DNA of 64,000 nt from Bacillaceae bacterium (GCA_017656265.1 JACDOD010000002.1:186001-250000); one strand, 5' to 3'. Shown: positions 46,251 to 55,770, counted from the stretch's first letter. The notes: generated by a model not told the origin, from the sequence alone. Translations and numbers: made by a program.

Positions 46251-46418
46251 ATGTTTCATTCTGAAATTGATGCCCGTTTAAGCGAATTCAAATATAGAAA
46301 TGAACAAACCAACCTCCATGCCTGGAAACGAACTAACCAAACTAAAAGGAAAAACTGGAAATGCTATGTGCCAGTTTTCAAAAGTCGTAAAGAAGAACAC
46401 TGTGCTTGCACAACATAA
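46251..46418 (+). CDS. Small basic protein, 55 residues
   Basis: An open frame of 55 codons beginning MFHSEIDARLSEFKYRNEQ and ending CACTT, with AAGGGGTGA 7 bases before the ATG. It is basic, with several Trp and three Cys (one near residue 38 and CAC near 51-53). No family recognised. The good ribosome site and position between the minisatellite and a strong terminator suggest a genuine small gene. Confidence 0.5.
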   Translation: MFHSEIDARLSEFKYRNEQTNLHAWKRTNQTKRKNWKCYVPVFKSRKEEHCACTT

Positions 46419-46558
46419 AATCTGCGCTATTTTATTTCTGACAAAACATATAAGCTACAAGCAGAAGAAAATATTTTAAACATTAGTATCGGCTGCCGCC
46501 AATACTTCCTAACACAAAGATAACAGTAGATCTGATCGGATGCAGACAAATTTAAAAA

Positions 46559-46617
46559 AGAAATAACCTTCCCCATACAGTCATGTATGCCATAGCAGGG
46601 GAGGTTATTTCTTTTTT
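46559..46617. terminator. Strong hairpin terminator
   Basis: AGAAATAACCTTCCCC (46559-46574) pairs with GGGGAGGTTATTTCT (46598-46612), followed by TTTTT. An A-run on the left makes it usable in both directions. The rest of 46419-46789 holds no gene. Confidence 0.85.
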
Positions 46618-46719
46618 ACGTAAAAAAACTAGGGCAAAGGCTTTTAAATGCCAAAATAGCCTGGCCTCGAACGTTCCTCGAGCATGCAGTGCTGATAGAT
46701 TTTTAATAGAAGGGATTAC

Positions 46720-46771
46720 CCGAGAAGCCCCCCACCTCTTAGCATTAGAGTAAGGGGTGGGAGTATGTCAC
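46720..46771 (+). repeat. IS200/IS605-like right-end hairpin remnant
   Basis: CCCCCCACCTCTTAGCATT followed by AGGGGTGGGAGTATGTCACC, homologous to 16727-16775. The TACCCGAGAAGCCC lead-in is typical of the region after TnpB in such elements. No transposase gene remains. Confidence 0.55.
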
Positions 46772-46789
46772 CAGGATCCTAAACGCTCA

Positions 46790-48361
46790 TTAAGCCTGCG
46801 CACCTGGATTCCGCTGAATCGAATCCATTTCATGCAGTTGGTCATACTTATCTTTATATACGATATGCTTCCGGGAAAATTCAACAGGGCTTTCAATTCC
46901 GCTGGCTGCTGCCAGGTTATACAGCCCTTCCCGTAAAGAAACAAGGTAGTTGGTTACCCGATACGATTTTTCTTCTATGCTTAAAGCCTTTTGTAAATCA
47001 GGATCAGTGGTTGCCACCCCTACCGGACAGTTATTTGTGTGGCACACCTGGGCCATGATGCAGCCGACGGTCACCATAAAGGCACGGGCAATATTGACAA
47101 GGTCAGCTCCCATGGCCAGCGCAACCGCAATTCGGTCTGGAGTAAATAATTTTCCAGAAGCGATGATTTTCACCCGATCACGTACCCCATATTCTGTCAG
47201 CACATCATGAACCAGCGGCAGGCCAGAACGGAGCGGAAGCCCGACGCTGTCAGCCAGTTCCTGATAGGTGGCACCGGTTCCCCCTTCACCGCCATCGACC
47301 GTTATAAAGTCAGGTCCTGTTCCGGTTTCCTTCATCAAACGGGCTAATTCTTCTATTTCTGAACGCTGCCCTACAACTATTTTGATTCCTACTGGCAGGC
47401 CAGTAACCGATTGGATTTCTTCTACAAATTCGATCATAGACGCTGCATCCGCAAATTCCTTGAACCGATTAGGGCTGTCGACGGACTTGTAGGGTTCGAG
47501 ATTTCGAATTTCTGCAATTTCCGGCGTCACTTTTTCTGCCTCAATGTGTCCGCCTCTCGTTTTAGCTCCCTGTGCAAACTTCAGCTCAATCGCTTTCACC
47601 TGCTCCAGTTCGCTTTTTTTCTTCAATAATTCCCAGGAGAATTCGCCATCTTTCGTCCGTACGCCAAACAATCCCGGGCCAATTTGCATGATGAGATCCA
47701 CATTTCCCTTCAAGTGATAATCGGAAATGCCTCCTTCACCGGTATTCATCCAGGTTCCCCCGGCACGCCCCAGCCCGGTGGATAATGCTGTAATGGCCCG
47801 GTCCCCGAGTGCTCCGTAGCTCATTCCAGACATGCCGATTACCCCTTTTAGCCGGAATGGATAGCGACAGTTCGGTCCAATCACAACGGCATCTCCATCG
47901 GTTAAGAGAAAGGGATCAATTAACCTGTCTTCCCGGTGTTCTTTACGTGAAAACAGCAATTCCTTATCAATCGCATACACTTTCGTCTTAATTTTTGGCT
48001 CCTGGTCTATCCGGAGTTCTTCAGATTGCTTTGGAAACATCGTGTTTTTTATGTAAAAGCCGGGCTCTTCAAAATTTCGTTTCGATCCAAAACCTAACAG
48101 ACGTTTTTTGTATTTGGCCGGAATCACAATATCCTGATAGTCTTTTCTCGAAAAAGGCTGGCCTTCATTGTCGTTGATAAACCAGTACTGGCGCAATTCG
48201 GGTCCGATATGCTCCAAAAAATATCGAATCCTCCCGATGATCGGGTAATTCCGGAGTACGGAATGGCTTTGCTGCCGGCGGTCAAAGAAAAAGAAATAAA
48301 TTGCGAACAAACCTGGAATAATTAAAATGATGATAATAATAGTTGATAGAATTTCACTCAA
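46790..48361 (-). CDS. FMN-binding glutamate synthase family protein
   Basis: A 523-residue protein with one N-terminal membrane helix (about residues 5-24) and a glutamate synthase-like TIM barrel. FMN and substrate-site blocks include GMSYGALG, GEGGISDYH and VDGGEGGTGATY. The iron-sulfur cysteines C-x5-C-x4-C (CIMAQVCHTNNC) are kept. It lacks the amidotransferase domain of true GltB and is similar in size to Bacillus YerD. The reaction is not established for this subfamily. TTG start with GGGAGA upstream. Confidence 0.85.
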   Translation of the reverse strand: MSEILSTIIIIILIIPGLFAIYFFFFDRRQQSHSVLRNYPIIGRIRYFLEHIGPELRQYWFINDNEGQPFSRKDYQDIVIPAKYKKRLLGFGSKRNFEEPGFYIKNTMFPKQSEELRIDQEPKIKTKVYAIDKELLFSRKEHREDRLIDPFLLTDGDAVVIGPNCRYPFRLKGVIGMSGMSYGALGDRAITALSTGLGRAGGTWMNTGEGGISDYHLKGNVDLIMQIGPGLFGVRTKDGEFSWELLKKKSELEQVKAIELKFAQGAKTRGGHIEAEKVTPEIAEIRNLEPYKSVDSPNRFKEFADAASMIEFVEEIQSVTGLPVGIKIVVGQRSEIEELARLMKETGTGPDFITVDGGEGGTGATYQELADSVGLPLRSGLPLVHDVLTEYGVRDRVKIIASGKLFTPDRIAVALAMGADLVNIARAFMVTVGCIMAQVCHTNNCPVGVATTDPDLQKALSIEEKSYRVTNYLVSLREGLYNLAAASGIESPVEFSRKHIVYKDKYDQLHEMDSIQRNPGAQA

Positions 48362-48482
48362 ATGAAACGTCTCCCTTCATCATGCCCTATAGTTTTGTTC
48401 GACTTATGGCCGGCTGAAACCTTTTTTGTCACTTGATTATATGTCCCAAATAGTGAAAAATGAACGTTCTTAACATCTAGAA

Positions 48483-48515
48483 AAAAATAACCGTGTGAAT
48501 CAATGCACACGGAAA
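48483..48515 (-). terminator. Terminator of the MFS gene
   Basis: On the minus strand CCGTGTG (48512-48506) pairs with CACACGG (48497-48491), followed by TTATTTTTTT. Confidence 0.85.
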
Positions 48516-48524
48516 AAAATAAGT

Positions 48525-49715
48525 TTAACCTGCTGCAACTTTTTGTTTTTCTTTCTGGTAATCCACCCAGGTAAGCAAGAAAACAACTAAGAAAAAGAAA
48601 CTGGACATTCCAAAAACGGTTCCAAGATCTAAACCGAAGACTTGAGCAATGGAACCGAATAAAATGCCGCTCATCCCAATCCCCAGATCGATTGAAGAAT
48701 AAAACATACCATTGGCCACTCCACTGCGTTCAGGAGTGGTTTTAGAAATCACCCAGGCCTGCAGTCCAGGCATCATGGAACCGAACCCAATTCCGAATAG
48801 ACCTCCAGCAATGGCGAGCATCCAGGAATTATGGGCATACACAAGAATCCACATGGCCACGAACGCAATCAACGAGGAACCCAGAATAAGATGCCATGGC
48901 CCCTTTAAGTCATAAAACCTTCCGGACAGCGGACGGAAAATCGTTGCCATAATGGCATTCACCAGATAAAAGAGAAAAATATGCTCAATGCTCCGGTTTT
49001 CCCCAAAGATGACAAGGAACGTAATAATAGATCCATAGGCAAAGGTGGTCATCAGCGTCACAAAGGCAGGGTACCAGCTGTTTTTGTCAATCAATGACCC
49101 AAAAAAAGAAAACTTTGTGTCGCTTATAGAAGTATTCTGAACAACCTCGGGCGTGCGAAAAGCCGTCAAAGAAAACAGTATGAATCCTACTGTACCTAAA
49201 ACTGCAGATATCATAATCAACAGGTTAAAGGAATAGTTTTGAAAGATAAAAATGCCAAGACTCGGGGCGATAATCATTCCGATTGTAGCGGAAAGACCAA
49301 AGTATCCCATACCTTCTCCAATTCTGCTTCTGGGAACTAAGTCCACGCCTGCTGTCCCATTCACCGTTGTAGACCAGCCCCAGGCCACCCCATGAATGAA
49401 ACGCAAAAACAGAAGCAGAAAGATGATTTGCGTTAACGGGTACACCATCGTTAATAAGAGTAACGACAACGAACCAATTAAAACGAGTTTTTTTCGGGTC
49501 TGGCTCTCCAGTAAAAAGCCGATATAAGGACGAATAATAATCGCCCCTATGGAAAACAGGGTTGTCACCAGCCCGACCTGTGTCGCCGTAGCTCCGATAT
49601 CTTCAATGTAAGGAGGAAGGGTTGGAATGAGCATCTGAAAGCTCATAAACGTAAATCCATTCCCCAAAATTAACAAGACAAAGGGCAACGTCCACAATTT
49701 TGCATTCTGCTGCAT
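48525..49715 (-). CDS. MFS transporter
   Basis: A protein of about 396 residues with twelve membrane segments of the major facilitator superfamily. The loop 2-3 motif appears as RPYIGFLLESQTRKK near residue 65, and there is a symmetrical RPLSGRFYDLKG near residue 260. The family is broad (drug or metabolite efflux), so the substrate cannot be stated. The ATG at 49715 has AAAGGTGGAG 6 bases upstream. It has its own terminator. Confidence 0.85.
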   Translation of the reverse strand: MQQNAKLWTLPFVLLILGNGFTFMSFQMLIPTLPPYIEDIGATATQVGLVTTLFSIGAIIIRPYIGFLLESQTRKKLVLIGSLSLLLLTMVYPLTQIIFLLLFLRFIHGVAWGWSTTVNGTAGVDLVPRSRIGEGMGYFGLSATIGMIIAPSLGIFIFQNYSFNLLIMISAVLGTVGFILFSLTAFRTPEVVQNTSISDTKFSFFGSLIDKNSWYPAFVTLMTTFAYGSIITFLVIFGENRSIEHIFLFYLVNAIMATIFRPLSGRFYDLKGPWHLILGSSLIAFVAMWILVYAHNSWMLAIAGGLFGIGFGSMMPGLQAWVISKTTPERSGVANGMFYSSIDLGIGMSGILFGSIAQVFGLDLGTVFGMSSFFFLVVFLLTWVDYQKEKQKVAAG

Positions 49716-49757
49716 ATCGTTCTCCACCTTTTATGTAAACATCATCTTGAACTAGAA

Positions 49758-49793
49758 AATGCCGCCCGATTGGTCAAAAAAGACAAACGGGCG
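49758..49793 (-). terminator. Possible terminator of the bactofilin-like gene
   Basis: CGCCCG (49763-49768) and CGGGCG (49788-49793) form a short GC stem. On the minus strand GCATTTTC follows, so the T-run is weak. Confidence 0.4.
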
Positions 49794-49949
49794 ACAGATT
49801 TCATCAACTTTTTTATTGTCATATACAAACCATAGCACAATTATCGAAATTTGCCTATGAAAAAGGGTTTTACAAAAAATGTAATTTTTATCAAAAGGTA
49901 AAATTCAATTGTCGGAATATGGGAGTCTTATAGATTCGACATTCATTTA

Positions 49950-50498
49950 CTATTGTATTTTTATTACTTTCTCTACTTTAGCAGTGGGGTGTATAGTCCA
50001 GGTATCTGAATAGACCAGTTCTTCCACAATACACGCAGGCCCAATTTTTACAGAAGTACCTTTAATGTAGTTAGCAAATGTGGAATGAACAAGTATTTCT
50101 TCACCAATAATTTCGCTACATTCTAATTGTCTCTTTAAAGATAATGTTTTTCTTTCTGCATGAACGTTAATAAAGTTACCTAGTAGTGATCGTATATGAC
50201 AAATACCAGAAATACTTAATTCAATATGATCTGCTTGTATAGAGACAGCTTGTATATTCCCTTTTGCTCGAATGTTTTTTGCGTTAATCCCCCTGGTAAA
50301 TTTAAGGTATCCATTACTATAAATACTTGTTGTCATTCCTTCTTCGAGAGTCATCATTCCCGTGTTAACAATTTCCGTAGCTTTTAAAAACTTAAATGAA
50401 GAGACACCTTTGTTGCTTAATTGATGGACACACGTTTCGCCTAAAACAGTACGGTGAAGATATGGCAAATGACCAATAGGAAATTCAAAGATGATCAT
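49950..50498 (-). CDS. Bactofilin-like polymer-forming protein
   Basis: A 182-residue beta-rich protein with the repeating short strands expected of bactofilins (INAKNIRAKGNIQAVSIQAD, then later VKIGPACIVEELVYSDTW). It resembles the Bacillus YhbE/YhbF group, which forms cytoskeletal-type filaments. The N-terminal MIIFEFPIGHLPYLHR is unlike those proteins, and no good ribosome site precedes the ATG, so the true start is unsure and the gene could be trimmed at its 5' end. AT-rich compared with neighbours. Confidence 0.55.
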   Translation of the reverse strand: MIIFEFPIGHLPYLHRTVLGETCVHQLSNKGVSSFKFLKATEIVNTGMMTLEEGMTTSIYSNGYLKFTRGINAKNIRAKGNIQAVSIQADHIELSISGICHIRSLLGNFINVHAERKTLSLKRQLECSEIIGEEILVHSTFANYIKGTSVKIGPACIVEELVYSDTWTIHPTAKVEKVIKIQ

Positions 50499-50586
50499 AT
50501 ATAATTAAGGTAAAATATGGATGTTGGATGGGCTGCTTTTTTTATTAAGAAGGGTAAAATCTTTTAAAAAAATGTGGAGGCTTATA

Positions 50587-51183
50587 ATGTTAAAGGAAAT
50601 TTGGTTCATCATATTATTTTTGTTTCTAACGGCATGCTATCAAACTAACGAGATTAGTACAGTAGATAAAAATGCTAATAATATGAAAAATATGGACAGC
50701 TCATCTAGTTTAAGGAATGATACAACACAAAAAATATTTGACTGGAGAGAAGCGGTACATACTTTCACCATCGAAAATTTTAACAGTAAAGGTCATGACA
50801 CCCTTAGCATTTCTCTTCCTGATGAATGGGGAGCCATTACGACGCAATACGAGGGAGCGTATACGATAGTGAATGAGCAGGGGGAACGGATTGGAGAATG
50901 GTCGATTGTTGGACAGTCACCTGATCAGCCGGATGGTTTCCTGCCCAATCATATTGAATCGGAAGAGAAAGAAGCGATTCAGACAAAGCTGGGGAAAGGG
51001 CATATTTATCAGCTGGAATTAAGTCTTTCCGATCCTGAAACAAATGAGTCTTCTTCTCTCTATATGGTTTATGTCCTCATCCCAATTGCAAACATGGACC
51101 AGTCGTACAACTTTTTCATAGAGTTTCCATCTAGGCAAGCAGCCAAACACTATATGGAAGTGATAAAGGACTTGTTACAGTAA
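50587..51183 (+). CDS. Putative lipoprotein
   Basis: A 198-residue exported protein. The N-terminal helix ends in the lipobox LTAC near residue 18, so it should be lipid-anchored outside the cell. A Ser/Asn-rich linker follows, then a domain with SISLPDEWGAITTQYEGAYT and ASN-type turns. TGGAGG lies 6 bases before the ATG at 50587; the longer frame has none. No family recognised. A decayed partial copy of this gene lies at 51481-51660. Confidence 0.65.
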   Translation: MLKEIWFIILFLFLTACYQTNEISTVDKNANNMKNMDSSSSLRNDTTQKIFDWREAVHTFTIENFNSKGHDTLSISLPDEWGAITTQYEGAYTIVNEQGERIGEWSIVGQSPDQPDGFLPNHIESEEKEAIQTKLGKGHIYQLELSLSDPETNESSSLYMVYVLIPIANMDQSYNFFIEFPSRQAAKHYMEVIKDLLQ

Positions 51184-51480
51184 TCAGCTTTTTGGATGAT
51201 CAGGACTGTAAATCAAAGCTGGTGCAGCAAATGCAGGTATCAGGGGTGAATAATGGTTTAGAAAAAAGATGAGTTGATAGGTTTTTAGTATCCTGGAGTT
51301 CTGCATCGGGCAGTCGAAGGAGGTTCGTTTGTCCAGTAAATCGGAAAATACCCACCCTGATTTACTGGAGGAGAGCTTTAAACAGCGATGTTCAGATTAC
51401 AGATGATTATGACCTTAGTTTCGCCAATCCTTTTGCCGCAAAATCATACGAAAATCCAGAATAAAAGGAAGACATCTACT
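51184..51480. other. Intergenic stretch without a recognised gene
   Basis: No supported open frame. A 10-bp inverted repeat CCAGTAAATC (51333-51342) / GATTTACTGG (51359-51368) is present without a T-run. The stretch separates the lipoprotein gene from its decayed copy and may be debris of a longer duplication. Confidence 0.4.
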
Positions 51481-51660
51481 TAAGAGAATGATACAACACA
51501 AAAAGTATTTAGTTAGAACGAGGAGATACAAACATTCACCATCGAAAAATTAAACAGTAAAGGTCATGACACCATTAGCATTTTGATCACTTATAGAATT
51601 AAGCTTTCCCGGTCCTTAAACAAATCACTCTTCCTCTCTTTATATGGTTTATGTCCTCAG
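51481..51660 (+). pseudogene. Decayed partial duplicate of the lipoprotein gene
   Basis: GAATGATACAACACAAAAA, TTCACCATCGAAAA and ACAGTAAAGGTCATGACACC match 50714-50805 almost exactly. Then, after an internal deletion of about 200 bases, GAATTAAGCTTTCCCGGTCC to TATGGTTTATGTCCTCA matches about 51016-51080. In-frame stops and missing start show it is not functional. Confidence 0.8.
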
Positions 51661-51707
51661 ATGATAGAGGAATTATTTTTTTACTTGATGAAAGGGGGTA
51701 AATTTTA

Positions 51708-52193
51708 GTGAAAAAAAGTATTTTAATATTTTTAGCATGCTTATTTACTATAGGATCATTGGTATCTGTTGGGTTAATTATAAAATATGACAGTGAACCT
51801 CCAGAAGTTCAAGGTGATTGGCCTGACAAAGATATAGATGAATTAATTAAAGATTCAGATTTAATAGCGATAGTTAAAGTAAAAGATAAAAAAATGAAAG
51901 AAGGAGAAAAAGAAGCAGGGCTAAAAAGGCAATATTCTACATTAAAAATAAAAGAGGTCATAAAAGGTAAACCGGGTAAAGATATCATTTTAAGTCAAGC
52001 ACTTAATTTTGTGGATAAAGGTAAAGAGTATTTAATGTTTCTTTCAAAAGACTCAGATGGATATTACTACGAACTAACTAATGTATCTATTGTTCCAAAA
52101 AAGAACCGTAAGTTTAAATCTAAAATAAAGGGTTTGCAAGGAACTTTTTATGAAATTGAATTGATTAATAAAGTCAAGGAAAAAGTAAAATAA
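51708..52193 (+). CDS. Hypothetical exported protein
   Basis: A 161-residue, lysine-rich protein with an N-terminal signal or anchor helix (about residues 4-25). The outer part has DELIKDSDLIAIVKVKDKK and YSTLKIKEVIKGKPGKDII, a pattern seen in small secreted Bacillus proteins that I cannot name. The GTG start has AAAGGGGG upstream. Base composition is distinctly AT-rich, suggesting recent acquisition with the surrounding region. Confidence 0.6.
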   Translation: MKKSILIFLACLFTIGSLVSVGLIIKYDSEPPEVQGDWPDKDIDELIKDSDLIAIVKVKDKKMKEGEKEAGLKRQYSTLKIKEVIKGKPGKDIILSQALNFVDKGKEYLMFLSKDSDGYYYELTNVSIVPKKNRKFKSKIKGLQGTFYEIELINKVKEKVK

Positions 52194-52298
52194 CACCTAG
52201 GATAATGATTAACGTTTTTGTTCTTACTCACAGAAATTCTCCCAAAAACGATTAGTACCCAGGCTATTTGAAAAACTGTATTCCATATTTTTTAAAAA

Positions 52299-52391
52299 AA
52301 ATCCCTCACTCTGATACAGGGAGATCCTGTTAGGGGCATCGAACTTGTTGAAGATGCAGACAGAGGAGTAATAGATATAAAAAACTTTTAA
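52299..52391 (+). pseudogene. Possible 3' gene fragment
   Basis: An open stretch reads SLTLIQGDPVRGIELVEDAD then RGVIDIKNF and a stop, protein-like but with no start or ribosome site. It looks like the tail of a lost gene of unknown family. Confidence 0.3.
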
Positions 52392-52484
52392 TACATTGGT
52401 CAAATTAAAGAGCAAAAAAAGAAATGAATAATTCTTCAGTGGACTGTTAGGATTAAATCAAAAGAAATGAAAGCAGGGAATAAA

Positions 52485-53771
52485 ATGAAAAAACAGTCCA
52501 TAGGTTTATATGAAGGTATTGCTCTTTATATGGCCGCAATATTAGGTTCTGGGGTTCTGTTTTTGTCAGGGGTAACGGCTTCGATAGCAGGTCCAGCATC
52601 TATATTGTCCTGGTTACTTGTGATCATTCTCAGTTTTCCTCTGGCCTACTCATTTGCTTGTCTGGCACGTGATTATCCTGATGCTGGCGGGGCTGCAACA
52701 TTTGTAAGAAAGGCATTTGGTTTTCATTCAGGAAATTTGGTGGGATGGTTTTATTTTGTCACTGCTGCCGTGGGACAGACCATTGTATCGTTGACCGGGG
52801 CATATTATGTCAGTCAGGCCTTTGATTTGCCACTGCGAGCCACACCTCTAATTGCTATAATGATACTAACCATTGCCGGTATAACGAATTATTATGGGGT
52901 CCAGGTAAGCGGGAAGGTGGCATTAATTCTCAGTGCATGTTTGCTCTTATTACTGTTGACTGCTGTTTTCGCTGCATTTCCGATGATTGAGTGGGCGCAG
53001 TTCTCACCTTTTCTTCCCCATGGGTGGTTTTCTGTCGGGACAGCTATGACTTTAATTTTATGGTCTTTTTTTGGCTGGGAAGCGATAACGAATCTGGCCG
53101 ATCATTTTAAAAAGCCCGAAAGAAATATTGTGCGGAGTACCATCATTAGTGCGGTAATTATTGGAGCATTGTTTTTAGCATTAAGCTTAGTCACCATTGG
53201 AACAGGTACATATGGAAGTATTGAACGTGATCTTTCTCCCCTTGGCGTGATGATCGGGGAAAGACTGGGAATAGGGGCGAAAATGACTACAGGGATTATG
53301 GCCTTTATGATTTGTACAGGTACATCCAACGCTTTTGTGGCTAGCTTAGCTCAGCTGGGATATTCCCTGAGCAGGGATGGAGCTTTTCCAAAAACATTGT
53401 CAGTTTTGCATCCGGTTAAGCATATTCCCCGACGGATGGTGGTTTTTGTCATTGGGTTTGCTTCAGCAGGTGTTGTTGTTTCAGACTCTTTTTCTATAAC
53501 CTTTGATGACTTATTGTTTATTCCTACATCCCTTGGGATATTTGTCTATATTTTTTCAATGGCTGCTGGAGTCAAGCTTTTCAAAGGGCAAACACTACCG
53601 CGGTGGTGTTCGTCGCTTTCCCTTATTCTTTGTATCCTGGTACTTCCATTTTTTGAATGGTTTATCACGGTACCGATTTTCGTAACAGGGCTCTATTTTG
53701 GATATATGTTGTTCCTACAGAAGGAACGTTCTGAACCCGGGAGGATGGATGCGCATGAAGATATCAGATAA
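52485..53771 (+). CDS. APC-family amino acid permease
   Basis: A 428-residue transporter with about twelve membrane segments. The first helix has the APC glycine motif GSGVLFLSG near residue 22, and FFGWEAITNLADHFKKPERNI near residue 195 is a characteristic block of this superfamily. The substrate is probably an amino acid, type unknown. The ATG at 52485 is chosen since GCAGGG lies 6 bases before it. Its end overlaps the AdaA-like gene. Confidence 0.85.
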   Translation: MKKQSIGLYEGIALYMAAILGSGVLFLSGVTASIAGPASILSWLLVIILSFPLAYSFACLARDYPDAGGAATFVRKAFGFHSGNLVGWFYFVTAAVGQTIVSLTGAYYVSQAFDLPLRATPLIAIMILTIAGITNYYGVQVSGKVALILSACLLLLLLTAVFAAFPMIEWAQFSPFLPHGWFSVGTAMTLILWSFFGWEAITNLADHFKKPERNIVRSTIISAVIIGALFLALSLVTIGTGTYGSIERDLSPLGVMIGERLGIGAKMTTGIMAFMICTGTSNAFVASLAQLGYSLSRDGAFPKTLSVLHPVKHIPRRMVVFVIGFASAGVVVSDSFSITFDDLLFIPTSLGIFVYIFSMAAGVKLFKGQTLPRWCSSLSLILCILVLPFFEWFITVPIFVTGLYFGYMLFLQKERSEPGRMDAHEDIR

Positions 53772-54318
53772 ACTTACAGTAGAAGTCATGTGGAAAGCCA
53801 CAGTAACTTGTGATGTCCGTTATGATGGTGAATTTTTTTATGCCGTAATAACAACAGGAATTTTTTGCCGACCTTCCTGCAAATCAAAAACCCCGCAATT
53901 GAAAAATATCCGTTTTTTTAAATATACTCGAGAGGCAATGAGAGAAGGGTTCCGCCCGTGCAAGAGATGTCGTCCCGACCTCTACGTTAAGCATTACGAT
54001 CCATCACAGGAAATTGTGGAGGATGTCAAAACGATACTGGAAAACCGTTATTATGAAACAATCCAATTAAAAAGACTGGCTCAGGATGTGGGTTTGAGTC
54101 CATTTTACCTGAACAGGCTGTTTAAAGAAAAAACAGGGTTCACGCCCCGGCAGTATCTTGAAAAAGTAAGAATCAGTAAAGCAGTTTTGTTGTTAAAAAC
54201 TACCGATTTGAGCAGCACAGAAATATGCTTTCAAATTGGCTACGGAAATTTATCAAGTTTTTACAAAGCTTTTAAAAACATGACAGGCTGCTCACCTGGA
54301 CAATATAGGGTGAATTAG
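53755..54318 (+). CDS. adaA: AdaA-like methylphosphotriester repair protein and AraC-type activator
   Basis: A protein of about 187 residues. The N-terminal Ada metal domain has the four Cys ligands in FCRPSCKS (about residues 36-41) and RPCKRC (about 70-73); the first Cys accepts the methyl from DNA phosphotriesters. The C-terminal half is an AraC-type pair of helix-turn-helix units (LKRLAQDVGLSPFYLNRLFK). In Bacillus subtilis AdaA activates the alkylation response. An ATG two codons upstream (53749) is also possible, since GGGAGG lies near both. No adaB neighbour is seen. Confidence 0.85.
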   Translation: MKISDKLTVEVMWKATVTCDVRYDGEFFYAVITTGIFCRPSCKSKTPQLKNIRFFKYTREAMREGFRPCKRCRPDLYVKHYDPSQEIVEDVKTILENRYYETIQLKRLAQDVGLSPFYLNRLFKEKTGFTPRQYLEKVRISKAVLLLKTTDLSSTEICFQIGYGNLSSFYKAFKNMTGCSPGQYRVN

Positions 54319-54511
54319 TTTTGAAATTCTTAATAGCCGATTATTATACCTCAAGCAAGTCATCGGTGATTGTTTAGAAAATTATCCCCCACAGCATGGA
54401 GTCTAAAACAATAATTAACTGAAATTTCATAAAAATATGATAAATATGGTAAAATGAATACTGTAATAGGTGATGAGAAAACAATGAAATGAAAATTCGA
54501 GGAGGGTGCGG

Positions 54512-55069
54512 ATGTCTGATGGAAAAGAAGGCCGTTCGATCACTCACAAATTTACAGGTGAACGAATTACGTTTTTAGAAACGAGTGATGAAACAGGCGG
54601 GGCATATGAGTATATCGAAGTATTTTTGCCGCCGGGAGGAGAAGGCCCGCCTTTGCACTACCACAGGAATTTTGAAGAGAGTTTTGAGGTACTTGAAGGT
54701 GAGTTGAAGATTCTTTTTGGGGAAGGAGAAAAAGTATTAAAAGCAGGAGACACGCTTGTTGTTCCAAAGGAAACCAATCATACGTTTTTGAATGCATCTG
54801 ACGAAAACACCGTTACATTTAGGGTAAAAATTGAGCCTGCCCATCAGTTTGAGCAGTCGATGAGAATTCTGTACGGTTTAATTGAAGACGGTAAAACGAA
54901 TGAAGAAGGATTGCCACACAATAAAATCCATGCAGCCTTAATATTGGATATGCAGGATTCACGTGTGGTCAAGCTGCCATTTTTGTTAAAATTGCTGCTT
55001 AATTATCTGGCGAAGAAAGGAAGAAAAAAAGGGATTGATCAGGAGTTAATCCAAACGTATGCAAAATAA
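54512..55069 (+). CDS. Cupin domain protein
   Basis: A 185-residue protein with a conserved single cupin barrel: PPLHYHRNFEESFEVLEGEL (metal-binding His, His, Glu) near residue 47 and KAGDTLVVPKETNHTF near residue 77. A C-terminal helical extension follows. It may bind a metal and small ligand or be an oxygenase-like enzyme; no specific activity is assigned. GAGGAGGGTG lies just before the ATG. Monocistronic. Confidence 0.75.
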   Translation: MSDGKEGRSITHKFTGERITFLETSDETGGAYEYIEVFLPPGGEGPPLHYHRNFEESFEVLEGELKILFGEGEKVLKAGDTLVVPKETNHTFLNASDENTVTFRVKIEPAHQFEQSMRILYGLIEDGKTNEEGLPHNKIHAALILDMQDSRVVKLPFLLKLLLNYLAKKGRKKGIDQELIQTYAK

Positions 55070-55236
55070 TGCTCCACTGGAATTGCATTATGTCTGAAGA
55101 AATATAGCGCTTTTCTTGTCTGCGATTCTTTTTTAAAACAACAAAACCTGAATAATAGGTATTTTTGATAAAAAATGCATAATCAATTTCTATTTTCACA
55201 GACAAATAGATTTTTAGCTTCATTTTTCATTAACAC

Positions 55237-55770
55237 TTATTTTAACTTTTCATAATGTTTTTGCATGCGTTTCGATAATTTGACATATTCACCAAGTATA
55301 AAACGTCCATCTCTTACCAGGCCCCCTCCCAGGTTACTATAGAATGAATCCCAGTCATCTTTCATTTTTTTAATAATTTCAACTTCATTTTCATTTAATC
55401 CTTCTCTTATGGATAATATATTCCCTATGAGTGGATAGGAAAACAAGTCCTTCCCGTTTAAGAGGTTTTTTATTTCATCGGGCGATAAATATAAAGTGAT
55501 ATAGGCTCTGAGCTTACTTTCCTGGTCATTTATTGCCCAAAAAAGCAACGTAAGGTTTTCATCATTGGGCTGTTCGATCACATGATCAAAGTCATGAAAT
55601 ACAAAAACAGCATTACTCCTATATATTCTATCCATCGCTACTGACATTTGGTGTTCTAAAGATTGGACTTGATGATGTTTAGTATTCCCCCATATTACAG
55701 TAAAGACGAGTATAATTGATAAAATAATAGTCGTTCCATGCTTTTTTAATTTGTTAAGGTAAAATTCCAT
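55237..55770 (-). CDS. Hypothetical membrane-anchored protein
   Basis: A 177-residue protein with one N-terminal membrane helix (about residues 11-28) and a charged, mostly helical outer domain (LYLSPDEIKNLLNGKDLF). AAAGGGTG lies upstream of the ATG. AT-rich and without a recognised family. It is probably part of the accessory stretch that begins near 50 kb. Confidence 0.55.
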   Translation of the reverse strand: MEFYLNKLKKHGTTIILSIILVFTVIWGNTKHHQVQSLEHQMSVAMDRIYRSNAVFVFHDFDHVIEQPNDENLTLLFWAINDQESKLRAYITLYLSPDEIKNLLNGKDLFSYPLIGNILSIREGLNENEVEIIKKMKDDWDSFYSNLGGGLVRDGRFILGEYVKLSKRMQKHYEKLK

